Source: JAHEJB01 sp041748175
Lineage (GTDB): Bacteria; Bacteroidota; Rhodothermia; Rhodothermales; Rubricoccaceae
NCBI GenBank assembly: GCA_041748175.1
Contig: JBGTDU010000034.1
Location: forward strand, 1-21,112
DNA length: 21,112 nt
Direction: 5' to 3'
Positions within the stretch are counted from its first letter, which is position 1. Each line of letters begins with the position of its first letter. The notes under the pieces are model-generated. The model was not told where the DNA came from. It was given only the letters and a program-made list of their open reading frames with translations, and did no database searches. A program made the translations under genes and the position numbers. Positions 7,714 through 15,215 of this stretch are shown one piece after another.

Positions 7714-8096
7714 TGTTGAACAAGCTCCATCGTCATAGCGCACTCGTCCTCCTCGCCGCGTTCGTGGTTGGGGGGTTGATCGCGCCCGTACTCCACGAAA
7801 TGGATCACGTGGAGCAGTGGAGGCAATCCCGGGCGGAGCACCGCGGAGCTGGCCACCACCACCACGCCGCAGCGGACGATCACGATTCAGAGGCCCTTCC
7901 GCCGTGTCCGGATCCCGTGAGTGTCGATCTCACCTGCATCCTCTGCTCGGGCACCCGCAGCCTGGCGTGCGGATCAACAAAAGTTGTCGTCAGAAGCTCG
8001 GCCTCGGATGCTTTCAGCGAGGCGTCCGCTACGACGTTCGCGTATGTACCGCAAGGGCACAATCTGGTTAGGGGACCGCCAAAGCAAGTCGTGTGA
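7713..8096 (+). CDS. small exported His/Cys-rich protein, probable metal binding
   Basis: A 127 aa protein with a signal-like N-terminus (residues 9-27, SALVLLAAFVVGGLIAPVL). It then has a histidine-rich stretch (HEMDH at 28-32, His43, HHHH at 48-51, DDHD at 55-58) and a cysteine group (Cys65, Cys75, Cys78 in TCILC). The rest is low complexity. I know no exact family. The His and Cys ligands and its place 30 nt ahead of a TonB-dependent receptor suggest periplasmic or surface binding of a transition metal such as zinc, copper or nickel; this is inference. The start is GTG 7713, with TTG 7716 immediately after as an alternative; neither has a Shine-Dalgarno. It is probably co-transcribed with the receptor. 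Confidence 0.65.
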   Translation: MLNKLHRHSALVLLAAFVVGGLIAPVLHEMDHVEQWRQSRAEHRGAGHHHHAAADDHDSEALPPCPDPVSVDLTCILCSGTRSLACGSTKVVVRSSASDAFSEASATTFAYVPQGHNLVRGPPKQVV

Positions 8097-8126
8097 CCTG
8101 CTTTCCTCCAACCAGACTCTACTCCG

Positions 8127-10373
8127 ATGCCCCGCCTAATTACGTGGGCCTGCGCCGCGTGCCTTTTTTCAGGTACCGCGCATTCCCAATCAATCTCCGG
8201 GGAAGTGACCGACGGTGAAACCGGCCTGACACTTCCCGGAGCAACTGTAGTCCTTCCAACCTTAAACCTTGGTACTACTTCCGGTCCTGATGGCCGATAC
8301 ACTCTGGCTCTGCCCGCCGCTGGCAGCTTTCGGGTCATTTTCAGCTTCGTTGGCTATAAGACGGAGACGCGGAGCGTCACGCTGGATGCTAAGGAAACCG
8401 TCCGCATCGACATCGTCCTGACCGCGTCTTTCGTCGAGGTCGGCGATGTGACCGTCTCCGCCAAAGCCCAAGCATCCGACATCCTATCCACCCCACAATC
8501 TGTTGCCATCGTGGACGAGGATGCGCTTGCCCGGTCCGCCGGAGGCACGCCAATGGATGCCCTGGACGGCGTCGCCGGCGTGCGTTCGTTACGAACCGGC
8601 CCGGGCGTTGCCAAGCCCGTCATCCGGGGACTCACCTCCCAGCGTGTGCTCGTGGTGTCGGATGGCGTCCGCCAGGAGGGGCAAAGTTGGGGCGACGAGC
8701 ACGGCCCGGAAATCGGCAACGCCGACGTGGATCGGATCGAAGTTGTTCGGGGTCCGTCAAGCTTGCTTTATGGATCTGATGCGCTCGGCGGCGTCGTCCA
8801 CACCTTGCACACCGACCTGTTCGCGTCCGAAAGCCCTATCGGCGGATCAGCAAATGTTACGGGCCTCAGCGGAACGCAGCAGGGCTCCGGAGATGTCACG
8901 CTCGGCGGCGTCTCTGGCCGATGGGGTTACGAAGGCAGGCTTGGTGTGCTGCGGGCCGGGCAGGTCCAGACGCCCGGAGGCCTCGTTCCCAACACCGCTC
9001 AGCGGCAAACGACAGGCTCGGTTCGTTTTGGAAGACGAATCGGTTCGAATGGCCAGATTATGCTGGATGCAGGCAGCTACAGGAGCAGGCTTGGACTCTT
9101 CGAGCCGGAATTCCTGGAGGATGGCGGAGTGCTATCGGAGCTGGGTCGGCACGATTTCGCCGCGCCGTTTCAGGACGTCGACCACGATAGGGCAGGATTG
9201 CAGGCCGAATTTCCGCTTCAGCGCAACCGGTTGGAAGTAGGTGCTGCGCTCCAGCAGAACCGACGCCGAGAGTTCGAGGACGGTGAGGAACCGGCCCTAT
9301 ACCTGCGTCTGACGACAGCGACGACAGATGTTCGTCTCCACCACCGACCCATCGGAAGTGTCTTTGGAACGGTTGGCATAAGCGGCCTCTGGCAGCAGAA
9401 CGAATCGCTGGCGGAGGAAACGCTCATTCCCGGAGCAACGACATTGAACGGTGCATTCTATGTGACAGAGGAACTCGTCCTGCCCACCGTCACGCTCGAT
9501 GCCGGCATTCGGCTGGACCTCCGTTCGCTCGACGCTGATGCCAACGAGGCGCTCGGCACTCAAGCGCAGACCCGGAATTACAGCGCCGTGACGGGCGCAT
9601 TGGGGGTGGCGTGGCAACCGCGCGGCGATTTGTCGATGGCGGCTAATCTGGGCCGGGCATTCCGCGCGCCGCAGCTCATCGAGTTGTTCGGAAACGGGGT
9701 TCATGAGGGCACGCTCAGGTTCGAGCGCGGCGATGCCACGTTGACGCCGGAGAAGAGCCTGGCGCTGGATGGCGTTGTCCGCTACCTCACGCCGCATCTT
9801 TACGCCGAGGTCAGCGGCTTCGTCAACCAAATCATCGATTACATCTTTCCGCAAGCCACGTCCGAGATCGACGACGAAAGCGGGTTCGTGATATTCGACT
9901 ACGTCCAGGGTGACGCAAGGCTCGTCGGGGGTGAAGCCCGACTGGACATCCATCCCCATTCGTTCCACGGGCTCGGATTGCATTTCTCCGGCGATTTTAC
10001 GGCGGGCACAAATCGCGAAAAAGAAATTCCACTTCCATTTGTCCCGCCCGCGCGCGTCCGAACAGCCTTCGAGTACAAAGCCCAGACATTCGGCCCGGCC
10101 GACAAACTGGAAGTGCGCTTTGGCCCTACGTTCACAGCATCGCAGAATCGACCCGACGTTCCTGAGGAGATTCCCACCGAGGCATTTACGACATGGGATT
10201 TCTCGCTCTCAGCGACGTTCTCCACCAACGGCCTCACGGTTTCACCTGTCCTCACCATCGATAACGCTTTCGATGCGGCGTACGTCGATCCACTAAGCCG
10301 TTTTCGTCCATACGGAGTTTTGTCCCCGGGCCGGAATGTGCGCTTGGGCGTTCGCGTGGATTTTGGTGGGTAG
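8127..10373 (+). CDS. TonB-dependent outer membrane receptor, probable metal uptake
   Basis: A 748 aa receptor that would import a ligand across the outer membrane using TonB energy. Order of parts: signal peptide (cleavage likely after AHS near residue 20); carboxypeptidase-regulatory-like domain at about 24-105 (SGEVTDGETGLTLPGATVVL, DGRYTLALPAAG, FSFVGYKTE); plug at about 110-230 with VIRGLTSQRVLVVSDGVRQE and IEVVRGPSSLLYGSDALGGVV; then a beta-barrel ending in PGRNVRLGVRVDFGG. The plug carries QSWGDEHGPEI at residues 186-196, a motif I associate with receptors of the ZnuD-like group. Together with the His-rich neighbour this favours a metal or metal-chelate ligand over a sugar, and no SusD gene follows. 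Start ATG 8127 gives a clean signal peptide. The TAG stop lies inside a short repeated tag. Confidence 0.87.
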   Translation: MPRLITWACAACLFSGTAHSQSISGEVTDGETGLTLPGATVVLPTLNLGTTSGPDGRYTLALPAAGSFRVIFSFVGYKTETRSVTLDAKETVRIDIVLTASFVEVGDVTVSAKAQASDILSTPQSVAIVDEDALARSAGGTPMDALDGVAGVRSLRTGPGVAKPVIRGLTSQRVLVVSDGVRQEGQSWGDEHGPEIGNADVDRIEVVRGPSSLLYGSDALGGVVHTLHTDLFASESPIGGSANVTGLSGTQQGSGDVTLGGVSGRWGYEGRLGVLRAGQVQTPGGLVPNTAQRQTTGSVRFGRRIGSNGQIMLDAGSYRSRLGLFEPEFLEDGGVLSELGRHDFAAPFQDVDHDRAGLQAEFPLQRNRLEVGAALQQNRRREFEDGEEPALYLRLTTATTDVRLHHRPIGSVFGTVGISGLWQQNESLAEETLIPGATTLNGAFYVTEELVLPTVTLDAGIRLDLRSLDADANEALGTQAQTRNYSAVTGALGVAWQPRGDLSMAANLGRAFRAPQLIELFGNGVHEGTLRFERGDATLTPEKSLALDGVVRYLTPHLYAEVSGFVNQIIDYIFPQATSEIDDESGFVIFDYVQGDARLVGGEARLDIHPHSFHGLGLHFSGDFTAGTNREKEIPLPFVPPARVRTAFEYKAQTFGPADKLEVRFGPTFTASQNRPDVPEEIPTEAFTTWDFSLSATFSTNGLTVSPVLTIDNAFDAAYVDPLSRFRPYGVLSPGRNVRLGVRVDFGG

Positions 10374-10412
10374 GGGTCTGTCGGACTTAGGCAGATTCTA
10401 CTGCGGCGGCGG
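10371..10412. repeat. short interspersed tag at the receptor stop codon (copy 1)
   Basis: The sequence begins TAG then GGGTCTGTCGGACTTAGGC (to 10392), and recurs at 17559-17582 with a 2 nt insertion. It is followed by AGATTCTA and CTGCGGCGGCGG (10401-10412), which also matches, in inverted order, the edge of the MITE-like element at 17521. The TAG of the receptor gene is the first part of the tag. It is probably an end fragment of a mobile element; no transposase is present. Confidence 0.55.
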
Positions 10413-10429
10413 TTAATCGAGACCAGACT

Positions 10430-11092
10430 CTAGCCCACGTACTCCCCGGTCAAAAACGGATTCGTCTGGCGCTCTTGCCCGATGGTCGTCGCCGGGCCGT
10501 GCCCCGAGTACACGATCGTCTGATCCGGCAGCGGCAGGAGCTTCGTTTTGATCGAGTCGATGAGCGTCGGGAACGAGCCTTCCCACAGATCCGTCCGACC
10601 GATGGAGCCCTGGAAGAGGACATCCCCGCCGATCACGAACCCGTCGGCTTCATTGTAGAAGCATACCGAGCCCGGCGAGTGGCCCGGTGCATGGAGCACA
10701 GAGAACGAGCTACCTCCCAGCTCGATCACGTCGCCTTCGATGAGGAAACGCGTCGGTTCCGGCGGCGGCGTGATGCGCACGCCGAACATCTCGGCCTGCA
10801 CCGGCGCGTGCGCGAGCAGCGGTAGATCGGCGTCGTGCAGTTGCCAACCTTTGAAATCCGCATCGGCCCCGAATTTCTCCGCGAAGAACGCGCAGCCAAA
10901 GATGTGGTCGATGTGGGCGTGGGTCAGGAGGAGATGCCGAACCCGCAAGTTGTTCGACTCGATAAAATTCATAACCAGCGCTTTCTCCTCCCGAGATTCC
11001 GTGCCCGGGTCAATCAGCGCCGCCTCACCTTCGGCGTGGACGACGTAACAGTTCTCGGAAAACGGGCTGACGGTGAACGATTGAACGATCAT
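10430..11092 (-). CDS. metallo-beta-lactamase-fold hydrolase (glyoxalase II-like)
   Basis: A 220 aa single-domain MBL-fold enzyme of the YcbL/GloB type, with a binuclear metal site: THAHIDH (motif 2), HAPGHSPGS (motif 3), FVIGGDVLF with the bridging Asp (motif 4) and VYSGHGPAT (motif 5). GSIGRTDL after motif 4 is typical of the hydroxyacylglutathione-hydrolase-like subgroup. It lacks the C-terminal helical domain of full GloB. In a bacillithiol-using cell it may act on thioesters or persulfides of bacillithiol; this is inference. The start is placed at 11092 (MIVQSFTVSPFSENCYVVH), the normal family start. Reading further upstream only translates the 7-bp repeats into Pro/Ile-rich sequence. 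The stop faces the receptor gene. Confidence 0.88.
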   Translation of the reverse strand: MIVQSFTVSPFSENCYVVHAEGEAALIDPGTESREEKALVMNFIESNNLRVRHLLLTHAHIDHIFGCAFFAEKFGADADFKGWQLHDADLPLLAHAPVQAEMFGVRITPPPEPTRFLIEGDVIELGGSSFSVLHAPGHSPGSVCFYNEADGFVIGGDVLFQGSIGRTDLWEGSFPTLIDSIKTKLLPLPDQTIVYSGHGPATTIGQERQTNPFLTGEYVG

Positions 11093-11093
11093 T

Positions 11094-11205
11094 CGATTTC
11101 GGATTTGTGATAGCGGATTTCGGATAGCGGATATCGGATGTCGGATAGGGGATATCGGATACCGGATATGGGATGTCGGATTTGGGATGTGCGATGTGGG
11201 ATTTT
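11094..11205. repeat. 16 contiguous 7-bp tandem repeats upstream of the MBL gene
   Basis: Sixteen heptamers in unbroken phase fit the pattern GGATNTC with variation: units such as GGATATC, GGATGTC, GGATAGC, GGATTTG. Every unit keeps GAT in the same place; only two (11094, 11192) begin CGAT and one (11108) TGAT. The array ends one base before the MBL start codon (minus strand), so it occupies its 5' leader or promoter. More degenerate units continue to about 11218 and again at 11272-11300. Confidence 0.9.
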
Positions 11206-11226
11206 CGGCTATCGGATTGCAGAATC

Positions 11227-11259
11227 CTGGGACCGCGGATCTCCCGATCCGCGTGAGGA
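11227..11259. repeat. REP-like palindromic repeat, copy a
   Basis: The core CGCGGATC-TCCC-GATCCGCG (11234-11253) is a perfect 8-bp hairpin with a 4 nt loop. It is preceded by CTGGGAC and followed by TGAGGA. Copies b (11305-11337) and c (12933-12959) share the core and the CTGGGA lead. Confidence 0.85.
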
Positions 11260-11304
11260 CGTGCATCCCGGAAGCGGATCCGGCGGATAGCGGAAAGCGG
11301 AACT

Positions 11305-11337
11305 CTGGGACCGCGGATCTCCCGATTCGCGTGAGGA
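11305..11337. repeat. REP-like palindromic repeat, copy b
   Basis: Identical to copy a over 33 bp except one base (GATTCGCG instead of GATCCGCG at 11327), which leaves a G-T wobble in the hairpin. It is 78 bp from copy a in the same orientation; heptamer-like sequence (GCGGAT, GCGGAA) lies between them. Confidence 0.85.
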
Positions 11338-11430
11338 TAGCAATCTACGTGGCCGCGCAACGATCCTGCGTAGCTTCTTCCACGCCGTCACGCTCCCATT
11401 CTCTCACACTTCCTTTCTCCTACGCCCGGC

Positions 11431-12861
11431 GTGAAGCGCCTCCATCAGACCATCCTTCGTGCCCTTCCGTTGCCCTTCGTGGCGGCGTTCTGCACGCTGA
11501 TGTTTCTGCTATTGATGCAGTTCCTGATCCGCTACCTGCCGGAGTTGGTCGGTCGCGGCTTGCCGGTGGGCGCGTTGGTAGAGTTGATTGCTTACAGTCT
11601 GGCGTACATGGTTACCCTGGCGGTCCCGATGGCGTGGCTGATTGCGCTGCTGGCCGCGTTCGGGCGGCTCAGCGAATCGCGCGCCTACCTCGTCGTGAAA
11701 AGCGCGGGCGTGTCGTTGGGCCAACTGATCTGGCCTTCGATGCTCGTCGGAATGCTTCTAGCAGCGGGGATGGCCTACTTCAACAACGTCATGCTCCCGG
11801 AAGCCAACTACCGAATGGCGGGCCTCTGGCGCGATATTCGGGTGGCGCGACCAGGTTTTGAACTCGAACCGGGGGTGTTCTACAGCGGACTGAATGGATA
11901 TGCCATCCGCGCCGAGAACATTCCGCCTGACTCTACCGGCCTGCTACTGGGCGTGACCCTTTTCGACTCGAGCACACCCGGAACGCAATCTCTGCTGGTT
12001 GCAAACCGCGCCAAACTTTCGACGGCATTCGGCGGCCAGCGGCTTGAGATGCGCTTGGAAGATGGGGAGCTCCATCGCCGAAACAACGGCAGCCGCGGAC
12101 AGGAGGAGCGCTACGAACGCCTCAACTTCGACCGCCATCGAATCGCATTCGACATATCGGATCTCGCTTTCGCCCGCTCCGACTCGCTTTCGGGTGGCCG
12201 ATCCGACCGAACGATGCGCACGAGCGAGATGATCGCCGTCGTGGACTCGCTGGATCTTGGAACGGAGATCCGCCTCGCCGATCTCAGCGAGACGCTGCGC
12301 CGTCTTTCGCCGCTGGCGGTGCATCCTGGAAGTCGGCCACACACGTTTCCTCACGAGGGCGGACGAGGAGATTCCGCCGAAATCGGCGCCGATCGCCTGG
12401 TTCTGGAGGGCCTCGCCGACTCAACGCGAGAAGCCATTTACGACCTTGCCGCGCAGCGAGCACGATCTCTGCGTTCAGAAGCCGACGCGACAGGCAACGC
12501 GGTACGATGGGAGCTTCAGCGCGCCAACCGCTACCGCGTCGAGATCTACAAGAAAAACTCCATCGCCCTTGCCTGCCTGATCTTTGTGCTGATCGGCGTC
12601 CCACTAGGTCTCGCTGTGGCCCGTGGCGGCGTGGGGCTTATCGCGACGCTGGCGGTCGCCGTGTTTCTCTTCTATTGGATTACGCTCGTGCAAGGTGAAA
12701 AGCTGGCCGACCGGGGGATGCTCTCGCCGTGGCTCGGCATGTGGGCCGCCAACGTCGTCTTCGGCATTCTCGGCATCTACCTGACCATCCGCGAAAACCG
12801 CGACCCCGCCGGACGCGATCCCATCCGGAGGCTGGCCGGATTGTTCGCAAGACGGAAATGA
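11431..12861 (+). CDS. LptF/LptG-family permease (LPS export)
   Basis: The protein is a YjgP/YjgQ-type permease, the inner membrane part of the LptB2FG transporter that extracts lipopolysaccharide for export. It shows three N-terminal membrane segments (about residues 14-34, 46-72, 97-117), a large periplasmic jellyroll-like domain, and three C-terminal segments starting with NSIALACLIFVLIGVPLGL, where the family box YRVEIYKKNSIALACLIFVLIG is clear. At 476 aa it is over 100 residues longer than E. coli LptF, the extra being in the periplasmic region, as in Bacteroidota homologues. F versus G cannot be decided. The start is GTG 11431, no Shine-Dalgarno; VKRLHQTILRAL fits the family N-terminus. 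The gene is bracketed by REP-like palindromes on both sides. Confidence 0.87.
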   Translation: MKRLHQTILRALPLPFVAAFCTLMFLLLMQFLIRYLPELVGRGLPVGALVELIAYSLAYMVTLAVPMAWLIALLAAFGRLSESRAYLVVKSAGVSLGQLIWPSMLVGMLLAAGMAYFNNVMLPEANYRMAGLWRDIRVARPGFELEPGVFYSGLNGYAIRAENIPPDSTGLLLGVTLFDSSTPGTQSLLVANRAKLSTAFGGQRLEMRLEDGELHRRNNGSRGQEERYERLNFDRHRIAFDISDLAFARSDSLSGGRSDRTMRTSEMIAVVDSLDLGTEIRLADLSETLRRLSPLAVHPGSRPHTFPHEGGRGDSAEIGADRLVLEGLADSTREAIYDLAAQRARSLRSEADATGNAVRWELQRANRYRVEIYKKNSIALACLIFVLIGVPLGLAVARGGVGLIATLAVAVFLFYWITLVQGEKLADRGMLSPWLGMWAANVVFGILGIYLTIRENRDPAGRDPIRRLAGLFARRK

Positions 12862-13115
12862 GAGGGATCGCGTAGGATACCTCGGGTTTTGGATTTCGGA
12901 TTCGAAATGCCTCAAGGTCGATCTCGAAATCCCTGGGATCGCGGATCTCCCGATCCGCGCAAAGACTCGCGTCGCGGGCCCAACTCCCGAGATTTCGGAG
13001 ACCGGATTACGATGACGCCGGGACCGACTATCCTCTCCCGATGACACGCATGTAGCTTCCACATCCAATCCCGAAACCACTTCTCTTCCCCTCCCTTTTC
13101 CCTTCACCCTTTCCG
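12862..13115. other. intergenic region with heptamer remnants
   Basis: The 254 nt between the permease and rsmI holds two heptamer-like units (TGGATTTCGGATTC, near 12890), an inverted pair GGATTTCG (12891-12898) and CGAAATCC (12925-12932), REP-like copy c, and a pyrimidine-rich leader from about 13065 before rsmI. No run of T follows the hairpins in the way expected of a classic terminator. Confidence 0.6.
12933..12959. repeat. REP-like palindromic repeat, copy c
   Basis: CTGGGAT followed by the perfect hairpin CGCGGATC-TCCC-GATCCGCG (12940-12959), in the same orientation as copies a and b, and 71 nt after the permease stop. The conserved part ends at the hairpin; the TGAGGA extension is absent. 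Confidence 0.85.
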
Positions 13116-13784
13116 TTGCTTTACCTCGTCCCAACGCCTATCGGCAATCTGGAGGATGTCACGTTGCGCGCGCTGCGCGTCCTCGCTGAGGTGGCCCTGA
13201 TCGCCTGCGAGGACACACGGACGAGCGGCGTTTTTCTGAACCACTACAACATCACCACTCAACGAACAAGCTTCCATATCCACAACGAGCACGGCAAGGC
13301 GAAGCGGCTGGTGGAGCGCATGCAGGCTGGCGAGTCCGTCGCGCTGATCACGGATGCGGGCACGCCAGGTATATCCGATCCAGGTTTTCTGCTCGTCCGG
13401 GAAGCAATTGCCGCCGGCATTCGGGTTGAAGCTCTACCCGGCCCAACGGCCTTCGTCCCCGCATTGGTTGCGAGTGGACTTCCGACAGACCGGTTTGTGT
13501 TCGAAGGATTTCTGCCGCAGAAAAAAGGCCGCCAAACCAGGATCAAGGGCCTGGCCGACGAATCTCGAACCATCGTGCTTTACGAAAGCCCACATCGCCT
13601 TGTGAAGCTGCTTGGAGAACTCGGAGCGCACCTCGGAGCCGATCGCTCAGCCGCCGTAGCCCGCGAATTAAGCAAGATGTTCGAAGAGGTTCGGCGCGGG
13701 ACGTTGGCCGAATTGCAGGCCTTCTACGCAGTGCAACCCAAAGTGCGCGGCGAGGTCGTCGTTATCATTGGCGGGAAGCCTTGA
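13116..13784 (+). CDS. rsmI: 16S rRNA (cytidine(1402)-2'-O)-methyltransferase RsmI
   Basis: RsmI uses S-adenosylmethionine to 2'-O-methylate C1402 in the decoding centre of 16S rRNA. The tetrapyrrole-methylase fold is evident: YLVPTPIGNLEDVTLRAL at the N-terminus, ACEDTRTS, LITDAGTPGISDPG, EALPGPTAFVPALVASG, FEGFLPQKKGR and LYESPHRL, all typical RsmI boxes. The protein is 222 aa, somewhat short compared with E. coli (286 aa), because the C-terminal extension is missing; many relatives are this short. The start is TTG 13116, one residue before the invariant LYLVPTPIGN; no better in-frame start is seen. It converges with the VKOR-DsbA gene, 30 nt apart. Confidence 0.94.
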   Translation: MLYLVPTPIGNLEDVTLRALRVLAEVALIACEDTRTSGVFLNHYNITTQRTSFHIHNEHGKAKRLVERMQAGESVALITDAGTPGISDPGFLLVREAIAAGIRVEALPGPTAFVPALVASGLPTDRFVFEGFLPQKKGRQTRIKGLADESRTIVLYESPHRLVKLLGELGAHLGADRSAAVARELSKMFEEVRRGTLAELQAFYAVQPKVRGEVVVIIGGKP

Positions 13785-13814
13785 CAGCAGATTTCTTCCC
13801 GGGTACCAGCAGAC

Positions 13815-15092
13815 CTATTGGGCACCTCCCGTCCGTGCTGAGTAGGCCTGGTCGATGAAATACGTGAGGCATGTTGGGCTGTACGACGCGTAGGTCGGCT
13901 GAATCATTCGGCCATCCACCATGAGCTTGGGCACGCTCACACGGCCTTCGGCATCACCGATGATATCGGCAAGCGCGAGGCGGTCCGACATGATGTCCGC
14001 AAGCAGGGGTTGAGATGCGCCCTGGTCCTGAATCTGCTCGCGGAAGGTGGGGCCGTCCATTCCTACCGCCGCCGCGACCTCCACAACCTGATCCAGTGTG
14101 AGCCCCTCTGGTTGCTGCCGATCAAACATCAGCTGGAGCATCGGAAAAAACTTGCCTTGCCCCGCCGCCATCCGCAATGCCTGCACCTGGCCGAACGAAT
14201 GCTCCCAGATCGGATACGGCACGTAGTAGAAGCGTGCCTTCGCTGTGTTCGCCTCAGCGATCTCCGACAGCGCCGCATGCAGCGTTTTGCAATGTGGGCA
14301 GTTGGGGTCGAACACTTTGGCAACAGCAACCGGCGCATCCGCATCGCCGAGATAAGGCCCATCCAGGAAGGCGTCGATGCCTGTCACCGTCTCGAAATCC
14401 GGATCATACGTACACTGAATCGCCGGATCGGTGATCTCGACCACGGGCGTCTCGTCCTCCGGCGTGCCCAGGGCCGGGTCCGTCGAACCTGGTGTTTCGA
14501 TTTCCTCGGCGACGGCGTCGGAGCCTCCGAATACCCCCTTCGCATAGGCGACATCGGCGACGATGGCGACGAGAGCCAACGCTGCCATGGCAACGAAAGG
14601 TCTTAGCGCGATGGAGCCGCGCGAGGTTGTTGAATTATTCGAACGACGATGTTCCACGAGGTGAAGGAAAAAGAGAATGGTGGCCGTTAGCGCGGACGCC
14701 AGGCAAAGCCTGCACGGCGCGACATCGGCCAGTTCGGGGGAGAAATACTGATAGTACGTGAGGTAGGCCGAGTATAGAAAACCTACCGAAACCACGGCAA
14801 ACGAGGCCTTCCGAATCATTTCGCGCTGCGCTGGATTGGCGGCCGCATGGGCATAGCGAAGCCCGACCACGAGGAGATAGAAGAGGAACCCCATCACGAC
14901 ATTCGAGACACCGAGAAACGTACCGGCATCGCTCTCAAACACCTCATCGCATGAGAGCTCGGTGGCCGCCGCCGGGCTGAAACATCCCTTCCCGAACGTC
15001 TTCTCGAGGTACATGTCCGTCACGAGAAATACCCCGACCAGGGCGATCGCAAAAATGATCCGAGGGAGCCAGACGGCTGCGTTTTTTGCCAT
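13815..15092 (-). CDS. VKOR-DsbA fusion, disulfide bond formation
   Basis: The protein joins a membrane vitamin K epoxide reductase domain to a periplasmic DsbA-like thioredoxin domain, so one chain can oxidise substrate proteins and pass electrons to quinone. The VKOR half (about residues 8-185) has loop cysteines Cys37 and Cys48, the conserved Ser in FLGVSNVVMG, and the active CRLC at 127-130, with hydrophobic segments around them. An acidic linker (about 195-225) leads to the thioredoxin half with CPHC at 265-268 and a cis-proline segment VSVPKLMVDG. At 425 aa it has the expected size for the fusion. Start ATG 15092. It lies 123 nt downstream of the carboxylase gene on the same strand, separated by an inverted heptamer repeat. 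Confidence 0.9.
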   Translation of the reverse strand: MAKNAAVWLPRIIFAIALVGVFLVTDMYLEKTFGKGCFSPAAATELSCDEVFESDAGTFLGVSNVVMGFLFYLLVVGLRYAHAAANPAQREMIRKASFAVVSVGFLYSAYLTYYQYFSPELADVAPCRLCLASALTATILFFLHLVEHRRSNNSTTSRGSIALRPFVAMAALALVAIVADVAYAKGVFGGSDAVAEEIETPGSTDPALGTPEDETPVVEITDPAIQCTYDPDFETVTGIDAFLDGPYLGDADAPVAVAKVFDPNCPHCKTLHAALSEIAEANTAKARFYYVPYPIWEHSFGQVQALRMAAGQGKFFPMLQLMFDRQQPEGLTLDQVVEVAAAVGMDGPTFREQIQDQGASQPLLADIMSDRLALADIIGDAEGRVSVPKLMVDGRMIQPTYASYSPTCLTYFIDQAYSARTGGAQ

Positions 15093-15143
15093 GGGGGACC
15101 GTGTGGGTTGGTTGCCAGCGGAAGATAAAGCGGGTTCGATGCT

Positions 15144-15207
15144 GCGTATTACGTATTCCGTATTGCTTCCATTGAAACGAGCAACAAATACGCATTACGC
15201 ATTACGC
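15144..15207. repeat. inverted array of GTATTAC-type heptamers
   Basis: Left arm: three 7-bp units CGTATTA, CGTATTC, CGTATTG (15145-15165). Right arm: AATACGC, ATTACGC, ATTACGC (15187-15207), the same family in reverse. The two 21-nt arms (15144-15164 and 15187-15207) match at 17 positions around a 22 nt centre, so the RNA could fold into one long hairpin. It lies between the carboxylase stop and the VKOR-DsbA start, and is distinct from the GGATNTC array. Confidence 0.75.
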
Positions 15208-15215
15208 TCTAACGA

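Larger units (their letters stand above)
11093..11430. other. 338 nt divergent intergenic region filled with repeats
   Basis: The gap between the leftward MBL gene and the rightward lptF-like gene holds the heptamer array, two REP-like palindromes, and about 90 nt (11340-11430) of pyrimidine-rich leader before the permease. No standard promoter was identified; both genes must be transcribed from within or near the repeats. Confidence 0.7.

Noticed and set aside
9297..9983. Minus-strand open frame of 228 codons opposite the receptor barrel
   Set aside because: Shadow of the receptor; no start signal and no recognisable domain.
11094..11205. CRISPR array
   Set aside because: Units are 7 bp with no spacers and no cas genes nearby; this is a simple tandem repeat.
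11093..11266. N-terminal extension of the MBL protein
   Set aside because: It is only the translated heptamer and palindrome repeats (Pro/Ile/Arg-rich), and the family start is at 11092.
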